NCBI GenBank assembly: GCA_016788115.1
Contig: JAEURR010000006.1
Coordinates: forward strand, 186,001 to 250,000
Reading direction: 5' to 3'
DNA length: 64,000 bases
DNA from: Chthonomonas sp.
GTDB lineage: Bacteria; Armatimonadota; Fimbriimonadia; Fimbriimonadales; Fimbriimonadaceae
Part shown: piece after piece, positions 51,835 to 61,161 of the stretch
How positions within the stretch are numbered: position 1 is the stretch's first letter
How the letters are laid out: every line of letters begins with the position of its first letter
Position numbers and translations under genes: made by a program
The notes under the pieces: model-generated
What the model saw: only the letters and a program-made list of their open reading frames with translations
Databases searched by the model: none
Told to the model about the DNA's origin: nothing

Positions 51835-52599
51835 CTAGCCGAGCGCCGGGAGAAACTCGCGCAGATCCCCGATCACCATATCCGGTGCAGGATCACCTTC
51901 CGGACGCTCTTCGGGCTGGGCATTACCATCCGCGCTCGGCGGAACATCGCTGGAGCGGCGGATCCATACTGTGCGCCAACCTGCCTCGATCGCCCCCTTG
52001 ATATCGTGGCCGTACGAATTACCGACCATCAACACTTGGTGCGGTTCACATCCCACCGCCCGCCGGGCCCGCTCAAAGACGGACGGAAGCGGCTTGCCCT
52101 CTCCCAACTCCCCCTCGATGTAAATGTGGTCGAAGAAGTGTTCGATCCCGAGTGTGTTGATCTCTTGGCGCTGGATATCTGCAGGCCCGTTCGTGATCAG
52201 TCCCATGGGGTAACGACCCGTGAGTAGTTCCAGCACCTCATGCGATTCGGGAAAGAGACGCAAAGCCCGGTCGCGTTCGACGCTATAGGTCTCAGCCAAC
52301 CGTTCGGCGTGGTCTTGATCGTGGATATCGAAGCTCTCCAGCATCAGTCGCATCTGCTCGATGCGCGTCGGTTTGCCCGTCTTTAGGTAGACCGGGTACC
52401 AGTGGGTCTGCTTCAGGTTCTTGCCAAAGACGCGAAATGCAGCGGCCCAGTGGCGCACCATCGTCTCGGGATCCGCATCGCCCGCGGGGTGCTGCTGAAA
52501 GGCGATGCGCAAAGCGGCTTTGCAGGCGTCCCAGTAGCCGCACAGCGTGTCATCGAGGTCGAAATAGATTGCGCGAACTGCGCTTAAGTCCGCACTCAT
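51835..52599 (-). CDS. HAD-superfamily hydrolase
   Basis: 254 residues. HAD motifs: I YFDLDDTLC, II LITNGP, III GKPLPSVF, IV MVGNSYGHDIKGAIEAGW. A helical cap lies between motifs I and II. It resembles the phosphatases annotated as YjjG or N-acylneuraminate-9-phosphatase. The substrate is not predicted. It overlaps trpS by 4 nt. Confidence 0.92.
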   Translation of the reverse strand: MSADLSAVRAIYFDLDDTLCGYWDACKAALRIAFQQHPAGDADPETMVRHWAAAFRVFGKNLKQTHWYPVYLKTGKPTRIEQMRLMLESFDIHDQDHAERLAETYSVERDRALRLFPESHEVLELLTGRYPMGLITNGPADIQRQEINTLGIEHFFDHIYIEGELGEGKPLPSVFERARRAVGCEPHQVLMVGNSYGHDIKGAIEAGWRTVWIRRSSDVPPSADGNAQPEERPEGDPAPDMVIGDLREFLPALG

Positions 52600-53582
52600 T
52601 TCAGCTTCATCGCCGTCCTGACTTCGTCCATGGTTTGGGCAGCGGTGGCCCGAGCACGCTCCGCGCCACGCTGCAAAATGTCTTCGATCGTGGCGTCATC
52701 AAGCTGTGCGCGCCGATCCCAAATCGGCTGAAGCAATGCGACGAGGATCTCAGTGAGCTCCTTCTTGCTCTGCATGCATCCGCGCTCGCCTGCGACGTCC
52801 TCGGCCCACTGCCGCTCCCAATCGGGAGAGTACACGCGTAGGTACTGACACACGGCGCACCCCTCGGGGATGCCGGGGTCCGTCTTGCGCATCTTTGTCG
52901 GAGTCGTAAAGGCGGACTTGATCTGTTCGGCGAGCTCGTCGGCATTGGAGTTTAGCCAGATGCAGTTTCCATACGATTTGCTCATCTTTCGCATGTCCAG
53001 GCCAGGCAGCTTCGACAGCAATTCGTCGTCATTGATCAGGTCCTTGAAGTCCGGGAAGACTTCTCCAAATAGAGCATTGAACGACCTCCCGATCTCTCGC
53101 GACAACTCGAGGTGCGGCGCCTGATCGCGGCCGACCGGAACCGCGTAAGGCTTGTAAAGCAGGATGTCTGCGGCCTGGAGCACAGGGTAACCCAAAAGCC
53201 CGTAACTCACGATCCCGCCGCTCTTGACCTCATCGGCCTTCTCCTTGTAGGTCGGCGTGCGCTCCAACTTCCCTACGCCCACGACCATACCGAGCAGCAG
53301 CGCCAGCTCAGCGTGCTCCTTGACATCCGACTGTCGGAAGATCGCGCACTTGTCCGGGTCTAGCCCTGCCGCAACAAAGTCCTTCGCGACTTCGCGCGTA
53401 TTGTGAGCGACGTCAAAGTGTTCTTCCGCGGCGGTCGTCAGGACGTGCCAGTCGGCGACCATGCAGTACATCTCATATTGCTCTTGGAGCACAATCCATG
53501 GCCGGAGTGCCCCCTCGTAGTTGCCGAGGTGGAGTCGCGGGCTCGTCGCCCTCATGCCGCTGAGAATCCGTTGTTTCGTCAT
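52596..53582 (-). CDS. trpS: Tryptophan-tRNA ligase
   Basis: 328 residues from the ATG at 53582. GMRATSPRLHLGNYEGAL carries the HIGH-type motif, VGRDQAPHLELSREI the substrate region and LDMRKMSKSYGN the KMSKS loop. It charges tRNA-Trp. Overlaps of 4 nt with the M50 gene upstream and the HAD gene downstream show tight coupling. Confidence 0.97.
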   Translation of the reverse strand: MTKQRILSGMRATSPRLHLGNYEGALRPWIVLQEQYEMYCMVADWHVLTTAAEEHFDVAHNTREVAKDFVAAGLDPDKCAIFRQSDVKEHAELALLLGMVVGVGKLERTPTYKEKADEVKSGGIVSYGLLGYPVLQAADILLYKPYAVPVGRDQAPHLELSREIGRSFNALFGEVFPDFKDLINDDELLSKLPGLDMRKMSKSYGNCIWLNSNADELAEQIKSAFTTPTKMRKTDPGIPEGCAVCQYLRVYSPDWERQWAEDVAGERGCMQSKKELTEILVALLQPIWDRRAQLDDATIEDILQRGAERARATAAQTMDEVRTAMKLK

Positions 53583-54226
53583 CCGAGAAGTAGTTGAGTC
53601 AGCTGCTCCCGGACGGGGCCAAGAATGTAGCCGAGCAGATTCACATTGGCGACCTGGCTGATGAGAATGATGCCAAGGAGCGCGAACGAGCCCATGGTCA
53701 GGTTCCAGCGGATCCAGCTGATGCGACTCGGTCCGTGCAAGAACGCACTCAGTAGCCACATCCCGTCGAGGGGTCCAAGCGGGATTAAGTTGAACAGGAA
53801 GAGACCCACATTGACCAGGACGCCGATCAGGATGAAGAACAGGACAGCAGGACCAGGATTGATGTTGAAGATGAGCAGCGAACGATAGATGATCGCGTAG
53901 ACGCCAGCCTGGATGAGATTACTGATGGGTCCCGCCGCCACCGCCGCGAAGTGGTCCCATCGCGGATTTCGCATGCGGCCCGGATCCATGGGGACAGGTC
54001 GCCCCCAGCCGATCCCGTATCCACTCATCGTCATCAGCACGATCATGATTCCACCGATAGGATCGATGTGGTTGAAGATGTTGAGCGTGACCCGTCCGTG
54101 TGCTCGCGGGGTGGGATCACCTGCCGAATCCGCCACTTTGGCGTGGGCGAACTCATGAATTCCGATCGAGAGCAGGACCATGACGATGGTCAGGAAAATG
54201 CCCATTGGCTCTTTAGGATCTAGCAT
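53579..54226 (-). CDS. Site-2 protease family (M50) membrane protein, short form
   Basis: 215 residues from the ATG at 54226, with about five hydrophobic segments. Zinc motif HEFAH near residue 24 and NLIPLGPLDG later in the sequence (the NxxPxxxxDG motif). There is no PDZ domain. This compact group differs from RseP; the role may be cleavage of membrane proteins. It overlaps lysA by 7 nt and trpS by 4 nt. Confidence 0.9.
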   Translation of the reverse strand: MLDPKEPMGIFLTIVMVLLSIGIHEFAHAKVADSAGDPTPRAHGRVTLNIFNHIDPIGGIMIVLMTMSGYGIGWGRPVPMDPGRMRNPRWDHFAAVAAGPISNLIQAGVYAIIYRSLLIFNINPGPAVLFFILIGVLVNVGLFLFNLIPLGPLDGMWLLSAFLHGPSRISWIRWNLTMGSFALLGIILISQVANVNLLGYILGPVREQLTQLLLG

Positions 54227-55518
54227 GGTTCGCTCCGCAAATCGTTCGGAAGGACCTCGCGCGCAAACAGTTGATCGTGCGTTTCGCGGGTTTGGACCAA
54301 CTCCACCGAACCGTCCAACCGCCGCAGCACAGCTGCGGGTCGGCAAAAGCGATTGTAGTTGCTGGCCATCGATGCATTGTACGCGCCCGTGCTGAGCACT
54401 TGCAGGAGGTCACCGGCCTGCGAGCTAACAGGCAACGAAACATCCGCAAAGAGTTCGTCTACCTCGCAGTGCGATCCAGACACGGTCACCGTTTCTGTGG
54501 GGCCGTCTCGTCCGACCACTTCGACGGAGTACCGTGCATCGTACAGTGCTGGCCGCGGGTTGTCGCTAAGCCCACCATCCACGCTCCAATACTTGTGCAC
54601 CGGGGCAAACTTCTTCTCGCCTAGTGTGTATAAAGATACGCAGGCATGGCTAACCATACTACGACCGGGCTCGTGCACCAGCGCTGGCGAATAGCCGTAC
54701 GGTTCACAAACCGCTCGAACCGCTTGGGCGATCTCCAGACAGTACTGCTGCAGCGCAATCGGATTGTCCTCATCCGAATACTGCACGCCCAGTCCGCCGC
54801 CAATGTTGACCCGTTCCAGCGGCATTCTGTGAAGCTGCGCCATTCGGACAGCGAATGCCGCGATCGCGATTCCCCCCTGCACTTGCGAATCGGAATCGAG
54901 CAACTGCGAACCGACGTGGCAGTGCACTCCTCGTAGGGGAAGGCCGCCGTCTAACATGCGCTTCACCGCGGCTTCAGCGGCACCGTCTGCGATCTGGAAT
55001 CCAAACTTGGTCTCGGACTGTCCCGTTGAGATCCACACATGGGTCTTCGGGTTGACTCCGGGTGCCAGGCGAATCAGCAGATCGGGCACTTGGCCGCCCG
55101 CACGCTGGATCGCGATCAAGTGGTCGATGTCCGTGTAACTGTCAACGATGATCTCGTGGATGCCCCGCTCGCAGGCGGTTTCAAGTGCCTGGCGGGGCTT
55201 GTTATTCCCGTGCAGGTTGCAGCTTGATGCGGGCACCCCGGCCCTGCGCGCGGCTTCGAGTTCACCCTCGCTGGCGCAGTCGATGGTACAGCCTTCTTGG
55301 GCCAGAATCGCCAAGACCGCGAAAGTCGAGTTGGCCTTGCTCGCGTAAGTGAGCGAATAGCTCGGAGTCGAGGCGGCAAGCGCCTCGTGGTAGCGCTGCG
55401 CACGGTACCGGAGTGTGGCCTCGTCCAGGACGTACAGCGGAGTCCCCCAGGTCTCGGCGAGGGAGCGAGCCAGGTCGGCGTCAAGTCGGAATGGGGTCTC
55501 CCAAGTCGGAGGCAGCAT
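54220..55518 (-). CDS. lysA: Diaminopimelate decarboxylase
   Basis: 432 residues from the ATG at 55518. YASKANS with the PLP Lys, HCHVGSQL, NIGGGLGVQY, HEPGRSMV, SGSHCEVDELF with the catalytic Cys, and STGAYNASMASNYN are all LysA motifs. It makes lysine from meso-diaminopimelate. It heads the operon lysA-M50-trpS-HAD-fdx-panB-panC. A TGCTAAACT extended -10 lies 11 nt upstream and a GGAG ribosome site before the start. Confidence 0.95.
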   Translation of the reverse strand: MLPPTWETPFRLDADLARSLAETWGTPLYVLDEATLRYRAQRYHEALAASTPSYSLTYASKANSTFAVLAILAQEGCTIDCASEGELEAARRAGVPASSCNLHGNNKPRQALETACERGIHEIIVDSYTDIDHLIAIQRAGGQVPDLLIRLAPGVNPKTHVWISTGQSETKFGFQIADGAAEAAVKRMLDGGLPLRGVHCHVGSQLLDSDSQVQGGIAIAAFAVRMAQLHRMPLERVNIGGGLGVQYSDEDNPIALQQYCLEIAQAVRAVCEPYGYSPALVHEPGRSMVSHACVSLYTLGEKKFAPVHKYWSVDGGLSDNPRPALYDARYSVEVVGRDGPTETVTVSGSHCEVDELFADVSLPVSSQAGDLLQVLSTGAYNASMASNYNRFCRPAAVLRRLDGSVELVQTRETHDQLFAREVLPNDLRSEPC

Positions 55519-55529
55519 CGGCTCCAGTG

Positions 55530-55570
55530 AGTTTAGCACGCGGCGCATCCCAAGCCAGGACTGCTAATAT
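55530..55570. promoter_or_regulatory. Divergent extended -10 promoters of lysA and dxr
   Basis: For dxr, TGCTAATAT (plus strand; TAATAT 55565-55570) ends 6 nt before the GTG at 55577. For lysA, TGCTAAACT on the minus strand (TAAACT 55535-55530) ends 11 nt before the ATG at 55518. Both have the TGn extension, and neither has a clear -35. Confidence 0.5.
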
Positions 55571-55576
55571 TCCGGT

Positions 55577-56701
55577 GTGAAGCGCATCGCCATCCTTGGA
55601 AGCACGGGCAGCATCGGGATCCAGACTCTAGACATCTGCCGAGCACACCCGGATCGATTCAAGGTCGTTGCCCTTGCGGCTCACCACAATGTCGAAGCTG
55701 TTCGCAAGCAGGCAGCTGAGTTTGGCGTTCAGCGGCTGGCCATGATGGATCCTTCAGCTGCCCAAGCGCTGAATGCGCACTCCGGGATCGACGGGATCTC
55801 GCACATTGCGACGCTCACTGGTGTCGATATTGTCGTGGTTTGCGTCTCCGGCGTGATTGGACTGTTGCCCACGCTCGCAGCGATTCGCGCGGGCAAACAG
55901 ATCGCCCTTGCGAGCAAGGAGGTCCTGGTCGCCGCTGGCGAAGTCGTGATGCCGTTGCTTCGCGAGCACTCGGTCTTGATGACCCCCATCGATAGTGAGC
56001 ACTCGGCGCTCTTCCAGTGCCTGCTCGGCTCACGCCCACACGATGTCCATTCGCTCATCCTGACTGCGAGCGGTGGCCCATTCCGAGGCAAGACCCGTAC
56101 GGACCTGGAACAGATCACCCCGGCGCAAGCGCTCAACCACCCGACGTGGTCGATGGGTGGGAAGATCACGGTGGACTCAGCAACGCTCATGAACAAGGGG
56201 TTGGAGATGATCGAGGCCCGATGGCTCTTCGATGTACCCGTCGAGCGCATCGATGTTTGTGTTCACCCTCAGAGCATCGTGCACTCGTTCGTTAAGTTCA
56301 ACGACGGGAGTGTGCTGGGGCAGTGCGGTTGGCCGAATATGCGCCTGCCGATCTTGTTTGCCCTCAGTTACCCCGACCGAGTGCCGAACGATCTCAAGCC
56401 GTGGAACCCAACAGAGACTTCCACCCTCACCTTCGAGCCGCCGGACCTGGACACGTTTCGCTCGCTCCACCTTGCTCGTGAGGCGGCTCGAATCGGTGGC
56501 ACGATGCCGTGCGTCTTGAATGCAGCCAACGAAGATGCGGCGAACGCATTTTTACGAGGCGAATGCGGCTTCCTACAGATGATGGATGTCGTAGAAGAGG
56601 TCATGTCGCGCCATACACCCGCTCCGGTTTCGCTTGAAGTGCTACTGGAGTTCGATGCGTGGGCACGCCATGAGGCCCAGTCCATCTACAAATCCGCTTA
56701 G
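55577..56701 (+). CDS. dxr: 1-deoxy-D-xylulose-5-phosphate reductoisomerase
   Basis: 374 residues from a GTG that coincides with the predicted transcription start. NADPH-binding AILGSTGSIGIQTLDICR, IDSEHSALFQCL with the metal ligands, TASGGPFRG, HPTWSMGGKITVDSATLMNKGLE and the C-terminal SLHLAREAARIGG. It is the committed step of the DXP (MEP) pathway to isoprenoids. The M50 protease gene follows after 13 nt, as dxr-rseP pairs often do. Confidence 0.97.
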   Translation: MKRIAILGSTGSIGIQTLDICRAHPDRFKVVALAAHHNVEAVRKQAAEFGVQRLAMMDPSAAQALNAHSGIDGISHIATLTGVDIVVVCVSGVIGLLPTLAAIRAGKQIALASKEVLVAAGEVVMPLLREHSVLMTPIDSEHSALFQCLLGSRPHDVHSLILTASGGPFRGKTRTDLEQITPAQALNHPTWSMGGKITVDSATLMNKGLEMIEARWLFDVPVERIDVCVHPQSIVHSFVKFNDGSVLGQCGWPNMRLPILFALSYPDRVPNDLKPWNPTETSTLTFEPPDLDTFRSLHLAREAARIGGTMPCVLNAANEDAANAFLRGECGFLQMMDVVEEVMSRHTPAPVSLEVLLEFDAWARHEAQSIYKSA

Positions 56702-56714
56702 AATCTTATTAACC

Positions 56715-58268
56715 ATGGAAAGCTCTCTCGTGACTCTGCTGGACTACCTGAAGACCGGAGCGGTGTTCATGATCGTGATTACGATCCTGGTCGCCGTCCA
56801 TGAGTTGGGCCACTTTTGGTTTGCTCGGCTCTTCGGGATGAAGGTTGACGCGTTTGCCGTCATGATGGGCGGCATTCGATCCACAAACTTGGACGACCGC
56901 TTGGAGCGTCCCATGGCACCCAAAGTCCTGGTCCTCGATTTGGCGGCTGTCGGCGCGGTGCTCACGGCTGCGGGCGGACTTAACGGGCTGTTAGTTCCGT
57001 ACACGATCGGGCTTCTGATCCTAGCCATTGTGCTTCCTGTTTGGATCACGTTGCGGCTCCAGGCGCTGTACCACATCGAGGCTTTCGTGGGGATCCGAGG
57101 GCTGCTGACCGCGTGGGCGATCGGCGGTGCATTCACTGCGTTCTCGACGCGACTACAGGGACTTACGCTGCACACCGTTCTCGGGGTCCTCTTCTATGCC
57201 AGCTTGATCTCGCTGCTGATCCTCTACTATCAGCCAGTGATGAACAAGGCGGATGATGCACCTCACGGAGCCGGGCAACTGGACATCGACGGTGAGCAGG
57301 TCCCGGTGAGCTTCCGACCGCTCTTGTCCAGGAAGGACCGTCATGGAACGGAGTTCTCACTGCTGTTGCTTCCGCTCGGCGGATTTGCATCCATCAAAGG
57401 GATGCACCCTAAGCCCGATGGCAGCGAGACGAAGATCGAATCGGGCTTCTACTCCAAATCCCCCTTTGCACGACTCATGGTGCTATTTGCAGGTCCGCTG
57501 TTTAGCATCGTCTTCGGAATCATATTGCTCAGCGGCGTCATTGTCGCTTCCGGCAAGGTTACTGAGCGAGCCGTGCTCGGAGACCTGATCCCCGGCAAAC
57601 CGGCCGCCCTGGCGGGCCTGCGCAAGGGCGACGAAATCAAGTCGATCGACAACAAGCCGGTGAGCAAGTGGAGCGACATGATGCTGGTGGTGCAGAAGAG
57701 TGCGGGCAAGGAGCTACTTTTCTCGATTCAGCGAAAGGGCAGCCCACAACAGATCCGAGTCACGCCCGCATCAAGCGCGGATTTGATTCCTCTGATGAAG
57801 CCAGACGGCACCTTTTCTAGCGACAAGGCTCATGTCGGCCAAATCGGTGCCTATCCGGGCATGGTACGCGTGGGAGTGGGCGAGGCAGTCCAAAGTGCCG
57901 CAATGGCCCCAGTCGCCATCGTCGCCGGACTGGGTTCCATCGTCCGCGCCCCTTCGACCGCCAAGGACCAAATTGGCGGCCCTGCGGCAGTCGCACAGGG
58001 GGTCCACGAAGCGAGTCAGAACGGTTTCGCTTCGGTGCTCCGACTCGCCGGCTTGCTCAGCATCTCTCTGGGAGTGATGAACCTGCTGCCCGTCCCGCCG
58101 CTCGATGGCGGTCAGATGGTCGTGGCAACCGCGGAACTCCTGCGCCGTGGCAAGCGACTGAGCATGCGTGTCCAGCAAACAGTTTCCACCGTCGGCTTCT
58201 TCTTCGTCCTGGGTTTGATGACACTCGTGATTCTGCTTGACCTCGGTCGAACCCTGGGACCAAAGTAG
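56715..58268 (+). CDS. rseP: RseP-like M50 site-2 protease with inserted membrane helices
   Basis: 517 residues from the ATG at 56715. Zinc motif HELGH at about residue 30 and the second motif NLLPVPPLDGG near residue 459, with a PDZ domain (about 290-375, GKPAALAGLRKGDEIKSIDNKPV). Between HELGH and the usual GGF-x-x-I-KGM loop (about residue 222) are roughly 190 residues with four or five extra hydrophobic segments (VLVLDLAAVGAVLTAA, VPYTIGLLILAIVLPVWI and others). Typical RseP is about 450 residues. It likely cleaves anti-sigma factors; the sigma triad at 0.8-2.8 kb is a candidate target. Confidence 0.88.
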   Translation: MESSLVTLLDYLKTGAVFMIVITILVAVHELGHFWFARLFGMKVDAFAVMMGGIRSTNLDDRLERPMAPKVLVLDLAAVGAVLTAAGGLNGLLVPYTIGLLILAIVLPVWITLRLQALYHIEAFVGIRGLLTAWAIGGAFTAFSTRLQGLTLHTVLGVLFYASLISLLILYYQPVMNKADDAPHGAGQLDIDGEQVPVSFRPLLSRKDRHGTEFSLLLLPLGGFASIKGMHPKPDGSETKIESGFYSKSPFARLMVLFAGPLFSIVFGIILLSGVIVASGKVTERAVLGDLIPGKPAALAGLRKGDEIKSIDNKPVSKWSDMMLVVQKSAGKELLFSIQRKGSPQQIRVTPASSADLIPLMKPDGTFSSDKAHVGQIGAYPGMVRVGVGEAVQSAAMAPVAIVAGLGSIVRAPSTAKDQIGGPAAVAQGVHEASQNGFASVLRLAGLLSISLGVMNLLPVPPLDGGQMVVATAELLRRGKRLSMRVQQTVSTVGFFFVLGLMTLVILLDLGRTLGPK

Positions 58269-59068
58269 TGCGCCGGACCTTCTGGCACCACTGGGCGATC
58301 ACCCGCGTTTACTTACGCGAGGGGCGCGCGTACCCTGCCGTTTGGGTCATCTGGCTGCTCACTGACGCCGTCAGCATGTTCGCGATGCCGCTTGTCCTCA
58401 GCGCAGCATCGGGTAGCGGGACACTCGGAGGCTACGACTCGGCTGGGTTCTTCCGTTACTTCGCGGTTCTTCTCTTCTGCACGTCGTTCATCCAGAGCCA
58501 CTTTATGTGGGAGATGGGTCAGGAGATCAAAGAAGGGATCTTTTCGGCGCAAATCGTGCGGCCAATCTCTCACTTCCGGTTCACGTTCATGCGCAACCTC
58601 GCTTGGAGGGTCTGGCGCACCTTATTCACGATTCCCGCGCTCATCATATATGGGCTTGTCTATGCGAACCGATTCTCGCTCGGGTCCCTCAACCTCGGTC
58701 CGCAGTTCTTGACTGCGCTTGTCCTTGGGCACATCTTGAGCATCACCTTCGTGATTGCCTTTGGACTGATTGCCCTGTATCTGGAAGATTGCAGCACGGT
58801 CTTCGAGCTCTATTACTTCCCAATGATGTTCCTGAGCGGGCAGCTATTCCCCGTCTCCATGCTCCCGCAGTGGGCGCAGAACTTGATTTACGCCTTCCCG
58901 TTCTTCTTCACGACCGGAGTCCCGACCGAGATCGCCATTGGGAAACTTCAAGGCGATCACGCTTGGATGATGATCCTTGGGCAGGTCGCATGGATTCTCG
59001 GCTCGATCGTGCTTCTGCGGGTACTGTGGCGTGGCGGGATCAAACGGTACACCGGCGTGGGCATGTGA
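58268..59068 (+). CDS. ABC-2 family transporter permease
   Basis: 266 residues from a GTG overlapping the previous stop by 1 nt. Six hydrophobic segments and the pattern WEMGQEIKEGIFSAQIVRPISHFRF identify the ABC-2 permease family (COG4587-like). It would form half of an export channel. The ATPase subunit and the second permease usually found next to it are absent here. Confidence 0.85.
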   Translation: MRRTFWHHWAITRVYLREGRAYPAVWVIWLLTDAVSMFAMPLVLSAASGSGTLGGYDSAGFFRYFAVLLFCTSFIQSHFMWEMGQEIKEGIFSAQIVRPISHFRFTFMRNLAWRVWRTLFTIPALIIYGLVYANRFSLGSLNLGPQFLTALVLGHILSITFVIAFGLIALYLEDCSTVFELYYFPMMFLSGQLFPVSMLPQWAQNLIYAFPFFFTTGVPTEIAIGKLQGDHAWMMILGQVAWILGSIVLLRVLWRGGIKRYTGVGM

Positions 59069-59179
59069 TGATGGTCACGTGCACGGTGTAATTGCACGAA
59101 AGTTTCAAGTTCCTCGCGTCATTCTATCGTCATCTCAGGCATAAAAGCTTCAGCAAAGAAGGCAAATACTTTCATTGTC

Positions 59180-59989
59180 ATGCGAAAAGCTTTTACTCTA
59201 ATTGAATTGCTGGTCGTCATCGCGATTATCGCGATCCTTGCGGCGATCCTCTTCCCAGTTTTCGCGTCGGCCAAAGTTGCTGCAAAGAGAACAGGAGCTC
59301 TCAGCAACGTCAAACAGATCGGCGTCGCGACCATGCTCTACCAGGCAGATGCGGACGACACCACCGTGCCGATCTACGTGCTTGATTCGAGCATCAGTCA
59401 GTACCCCTCGTCTCAGGGTCAGTACTACTACCCGCTACTGCTTCAACCATACACTAAGAACCTTGAGCTGTTCATCGCACCCGGTGACACCGCCACCGAT
59501 CCGGCTCTTACGGGCACGGACGGTAAGGGTCGATTCGACAAGACCGGTGCCTGGTATTACTACCTGTACGGCTCGACCCCCAGCTTCGGCTACAACTATC
59601 AGTATCTGAACCGAAACGTTGGCACGACCACGTTCTTCAGCCGACCCGCGATCATTTACTCCGGCGTTTCCGCCACCGCGCTCCCCAACTGCGCAAGCAC
59701 CATCATGTTCGGCGAATCGACCATGAAGAATCTGCGTGGGATTGCGAGCACGATTGGCTACGCACGGATTGAGCCACCGTTCGCGGTGAGCGGAACAACC
59801 TACGCGGGTTGGTCCGGCACCTATCCCGATGCTCGCTCACAGGGACAGCTCTGGGGCCGGTACGACTCTAAGAGCGTCATGGCCGTTTTCCTTGATGGAC
59901 ACGCCAAATCGCGACCGATTGCGAGCCTGAAAGCCAAGGGTACGACCGAGGCTGAAGTGAATCGCTACTGGAACGGCGACGGCGACTAA
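59180..59989 (+). CDS. DUF1559-type pseudopilin (type II secretion / prepilin-like)
   Basis: 269 residues. The prepilin signal [20 protein letters not shown] has Ala at the -1 position in place of Gly, as often seen in Armatimonadota, followed by [15 protein letters not shown]. The C-terminal part has the DUF1559-like pattern with [15 protein letters not shown]. It is processed by prepilin peptidase and becomes part of a pseudopilus or surface fibre. TACTTT ends 7 nt before the ATG. The PilB/PilT motors at 4-14 kb may move it. Confidence 0.9.
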   Translation: MRKAFTLIELLVVIAIIAILAAILFPVFASAKVAAKRTGALSNVKQIGVATMLYQADADDTTVPIYVLDSSISQYPSSQGQYYYPLLLQPYTKNLELFIAPGDTATDPALTGTDGKGRFDKTGAWYYYLYGSTPSFGYNYQYLNRNVGTTTFFSRPAIIYSGVSATALPNCASTIMFGESTMKNLRGIASTIGYARIEPPFAVSGTTYAGWSGTYPDARSQGQLWGRYDSKSVMAVFLDGHAKSRPIASLKAKGTTEAEVNRYWNGDGD

Positions 59990-60008
59990 GCCGCCCTAAG
60001 ATCTCCGA

Positions 60009-60039
60009 GATGGCCCAAACCGCTTTGGTTTGGGCCATC
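60009..60039 (+). terminator. Terminator after the pseudopilin gene
   Basis: A 13-bp perfect stem (GATGGCCCAAACC with its complement) and a 5-nt loop. No T-run follows. An ATG at 60010 falls inside this hairpin and is not a likely start. Confidence 0.7.
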
Positions 60040-60044
60040 GTGCT

Positions 60045-60072
60045 TTGGACTGGACCCAACTTGGCCGATAAT
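60045..60072 (+). promoter_or_regulatory. Promoter of the EEP-fold gene
   Basis: TTGGAC (60045-60050), a 16-nt spacer and GATAAT (60067-60072). The GTG start at 60082 is 9 nt after the -10, so the leader is 3 nt or less. Confidence 0.55.
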
Positions 60073-60081
60073 CCAAGCAGA

Positions 60082-61161
60082 GTGAATTTGGAATTCGAAG
60101 AAGAGGTCGCTACTTGGTGGCAGACCTGGTTCTCCACGCGCAACTTTTGCCTCGCGTGGGCCGGATTCTTCGTGCTCCTGATGTGGATCTACTATGGCTC
60201 GCCGGAGCTGTTCGAACTCACCAATAAGATCGCACAGATGCCCAGCACCGCCTGGCTCTTCCCTCCCCTCCTTTTGCTCATCACCGCCGCGACACGCAAG
60301 GCAGGACGGATGGCCATCCTGGTGGCCAGCGCGGTGCTGCTTCTCACGGTGCTCTTCATCGTGCGCCCGTACTTCCCGTTCGGCAGGGATTCTGCGGATG
60401 GGAACTTCAGGGTCGTCACGCTTAACATCCAAGAGGGTGACGCAGGGGCCGTCAACGTAGCGTCCGTCATCAAACGCCGGAAGGCCGACGTCTTCTGCAT
60501 CCAAGGGATGTATGATTTCGGGCTGAAGCTGAGCATCGAACGCGAGCTGAGAGCCCAGTTCAAGAACTACCGTCTAGTGACTACGGGTGACTCGCTCATC
60601 GGAACGCGGTACCCAATCGTGGGGAAAGACTTTGTGGAGCTCCCCGGTCTGCACGAGCGCCGTAGCCTGCTCCGGGTCGATCTGAACGTCAAGGGACAGC
60701 GGATCAGCGTCTATAACGTGAACCTCATCCCCTCCGATGGCGATCCTCCCATGGATCTTGACGGCCGAAGAAAACTCTACGAAGCGGTGCTCAGAGCCAT
60801 CCCGCAAGAGGGCGACAACATCCTCGCCGGCAGTTTCTATACAAACCCAAACGGGCTCTTCTACCGCCAGTTTGGCTCGCGATTTTCTGACGCATTTGCT
60901 GACTCTGGCTTGGGGATGGGCTACACATCCAGCGCGAAAATGCCCCTCAAGCGGACGGACTACATCTGGTTCAGCGGCAAACTTCGGTGCGAGCATTCGG
61001 CGGTCGCCAACGAACGTGCATCAAGCAATCTCGCCGTACTCGCAGACTTCAATATCGCCAGCTTGCGGAAGAAGAAGTCGACTATCTTTTCTGACGGAGG
61101 CTTCCCGGCTCCAAAGCCAACTTCAACACCTGGTCCGCGCTCTTCACGAAGTAAGCCTTGA
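60082..61161 (+). CDS. Membrane-anchored EEP-fold protein, catalytic residues degenerate
   Basis: 359 residues from the GTG at 60082. Two or three N-terminal hydrophobic segments (about 22-100) precede an endonuclease/exonuclease/phosphatase-like domain (about 108-345: FRVVTLNIQEGD, KADVFCIQGMYD, DGRRKLYEAVLRAI, KRTDYIWFSG). The catalytic Glu of the QE motif is Gly, the GDFN motif reads AGSFYTN, and the final SDH His is absent. It may be a binding protein or pseudoenzyme. The last 80 nt overlap lon on the opposite strand. Confidence 0.65.
   Translation: MNLEFEEEVATWWQTWFSTRNFCLAWAGFFVLLMWIYYGSPELFELTNKIAQMPSTAWLFPPLLLLITAATRKAGRMAILVASAVLLLTVLFIVRPYFPFGRDSADGNFRVVTLNIQEGDAGAVNVASVIKRRKADVFCIQGMYDFGLKLSIERELRAQFKNYRLVTTGDSLIGTRYPIVGKDFVELPGLHERRSLLRVDLNVKGQRISVYNVNLIPSDGDPPMDLDGRRKLYEAVLRAIPQEGDNILAGSFYTNPNGLFYRQFGSRFSDAFADSGLGMGYTSSAKMPLKRTDYIWFSGKLRCEHSAVANERASSNLAVLADFNIASLRKKKSTIFSDGGFPAPKPTSTPGPRSSRSKP

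Noticed and set aside
60010-60081. ATG at 60010 as the EEP gene start
   Set aside because: It falls inside the terminator hairpin of the pseudopilin gene and upstream of the promoter.
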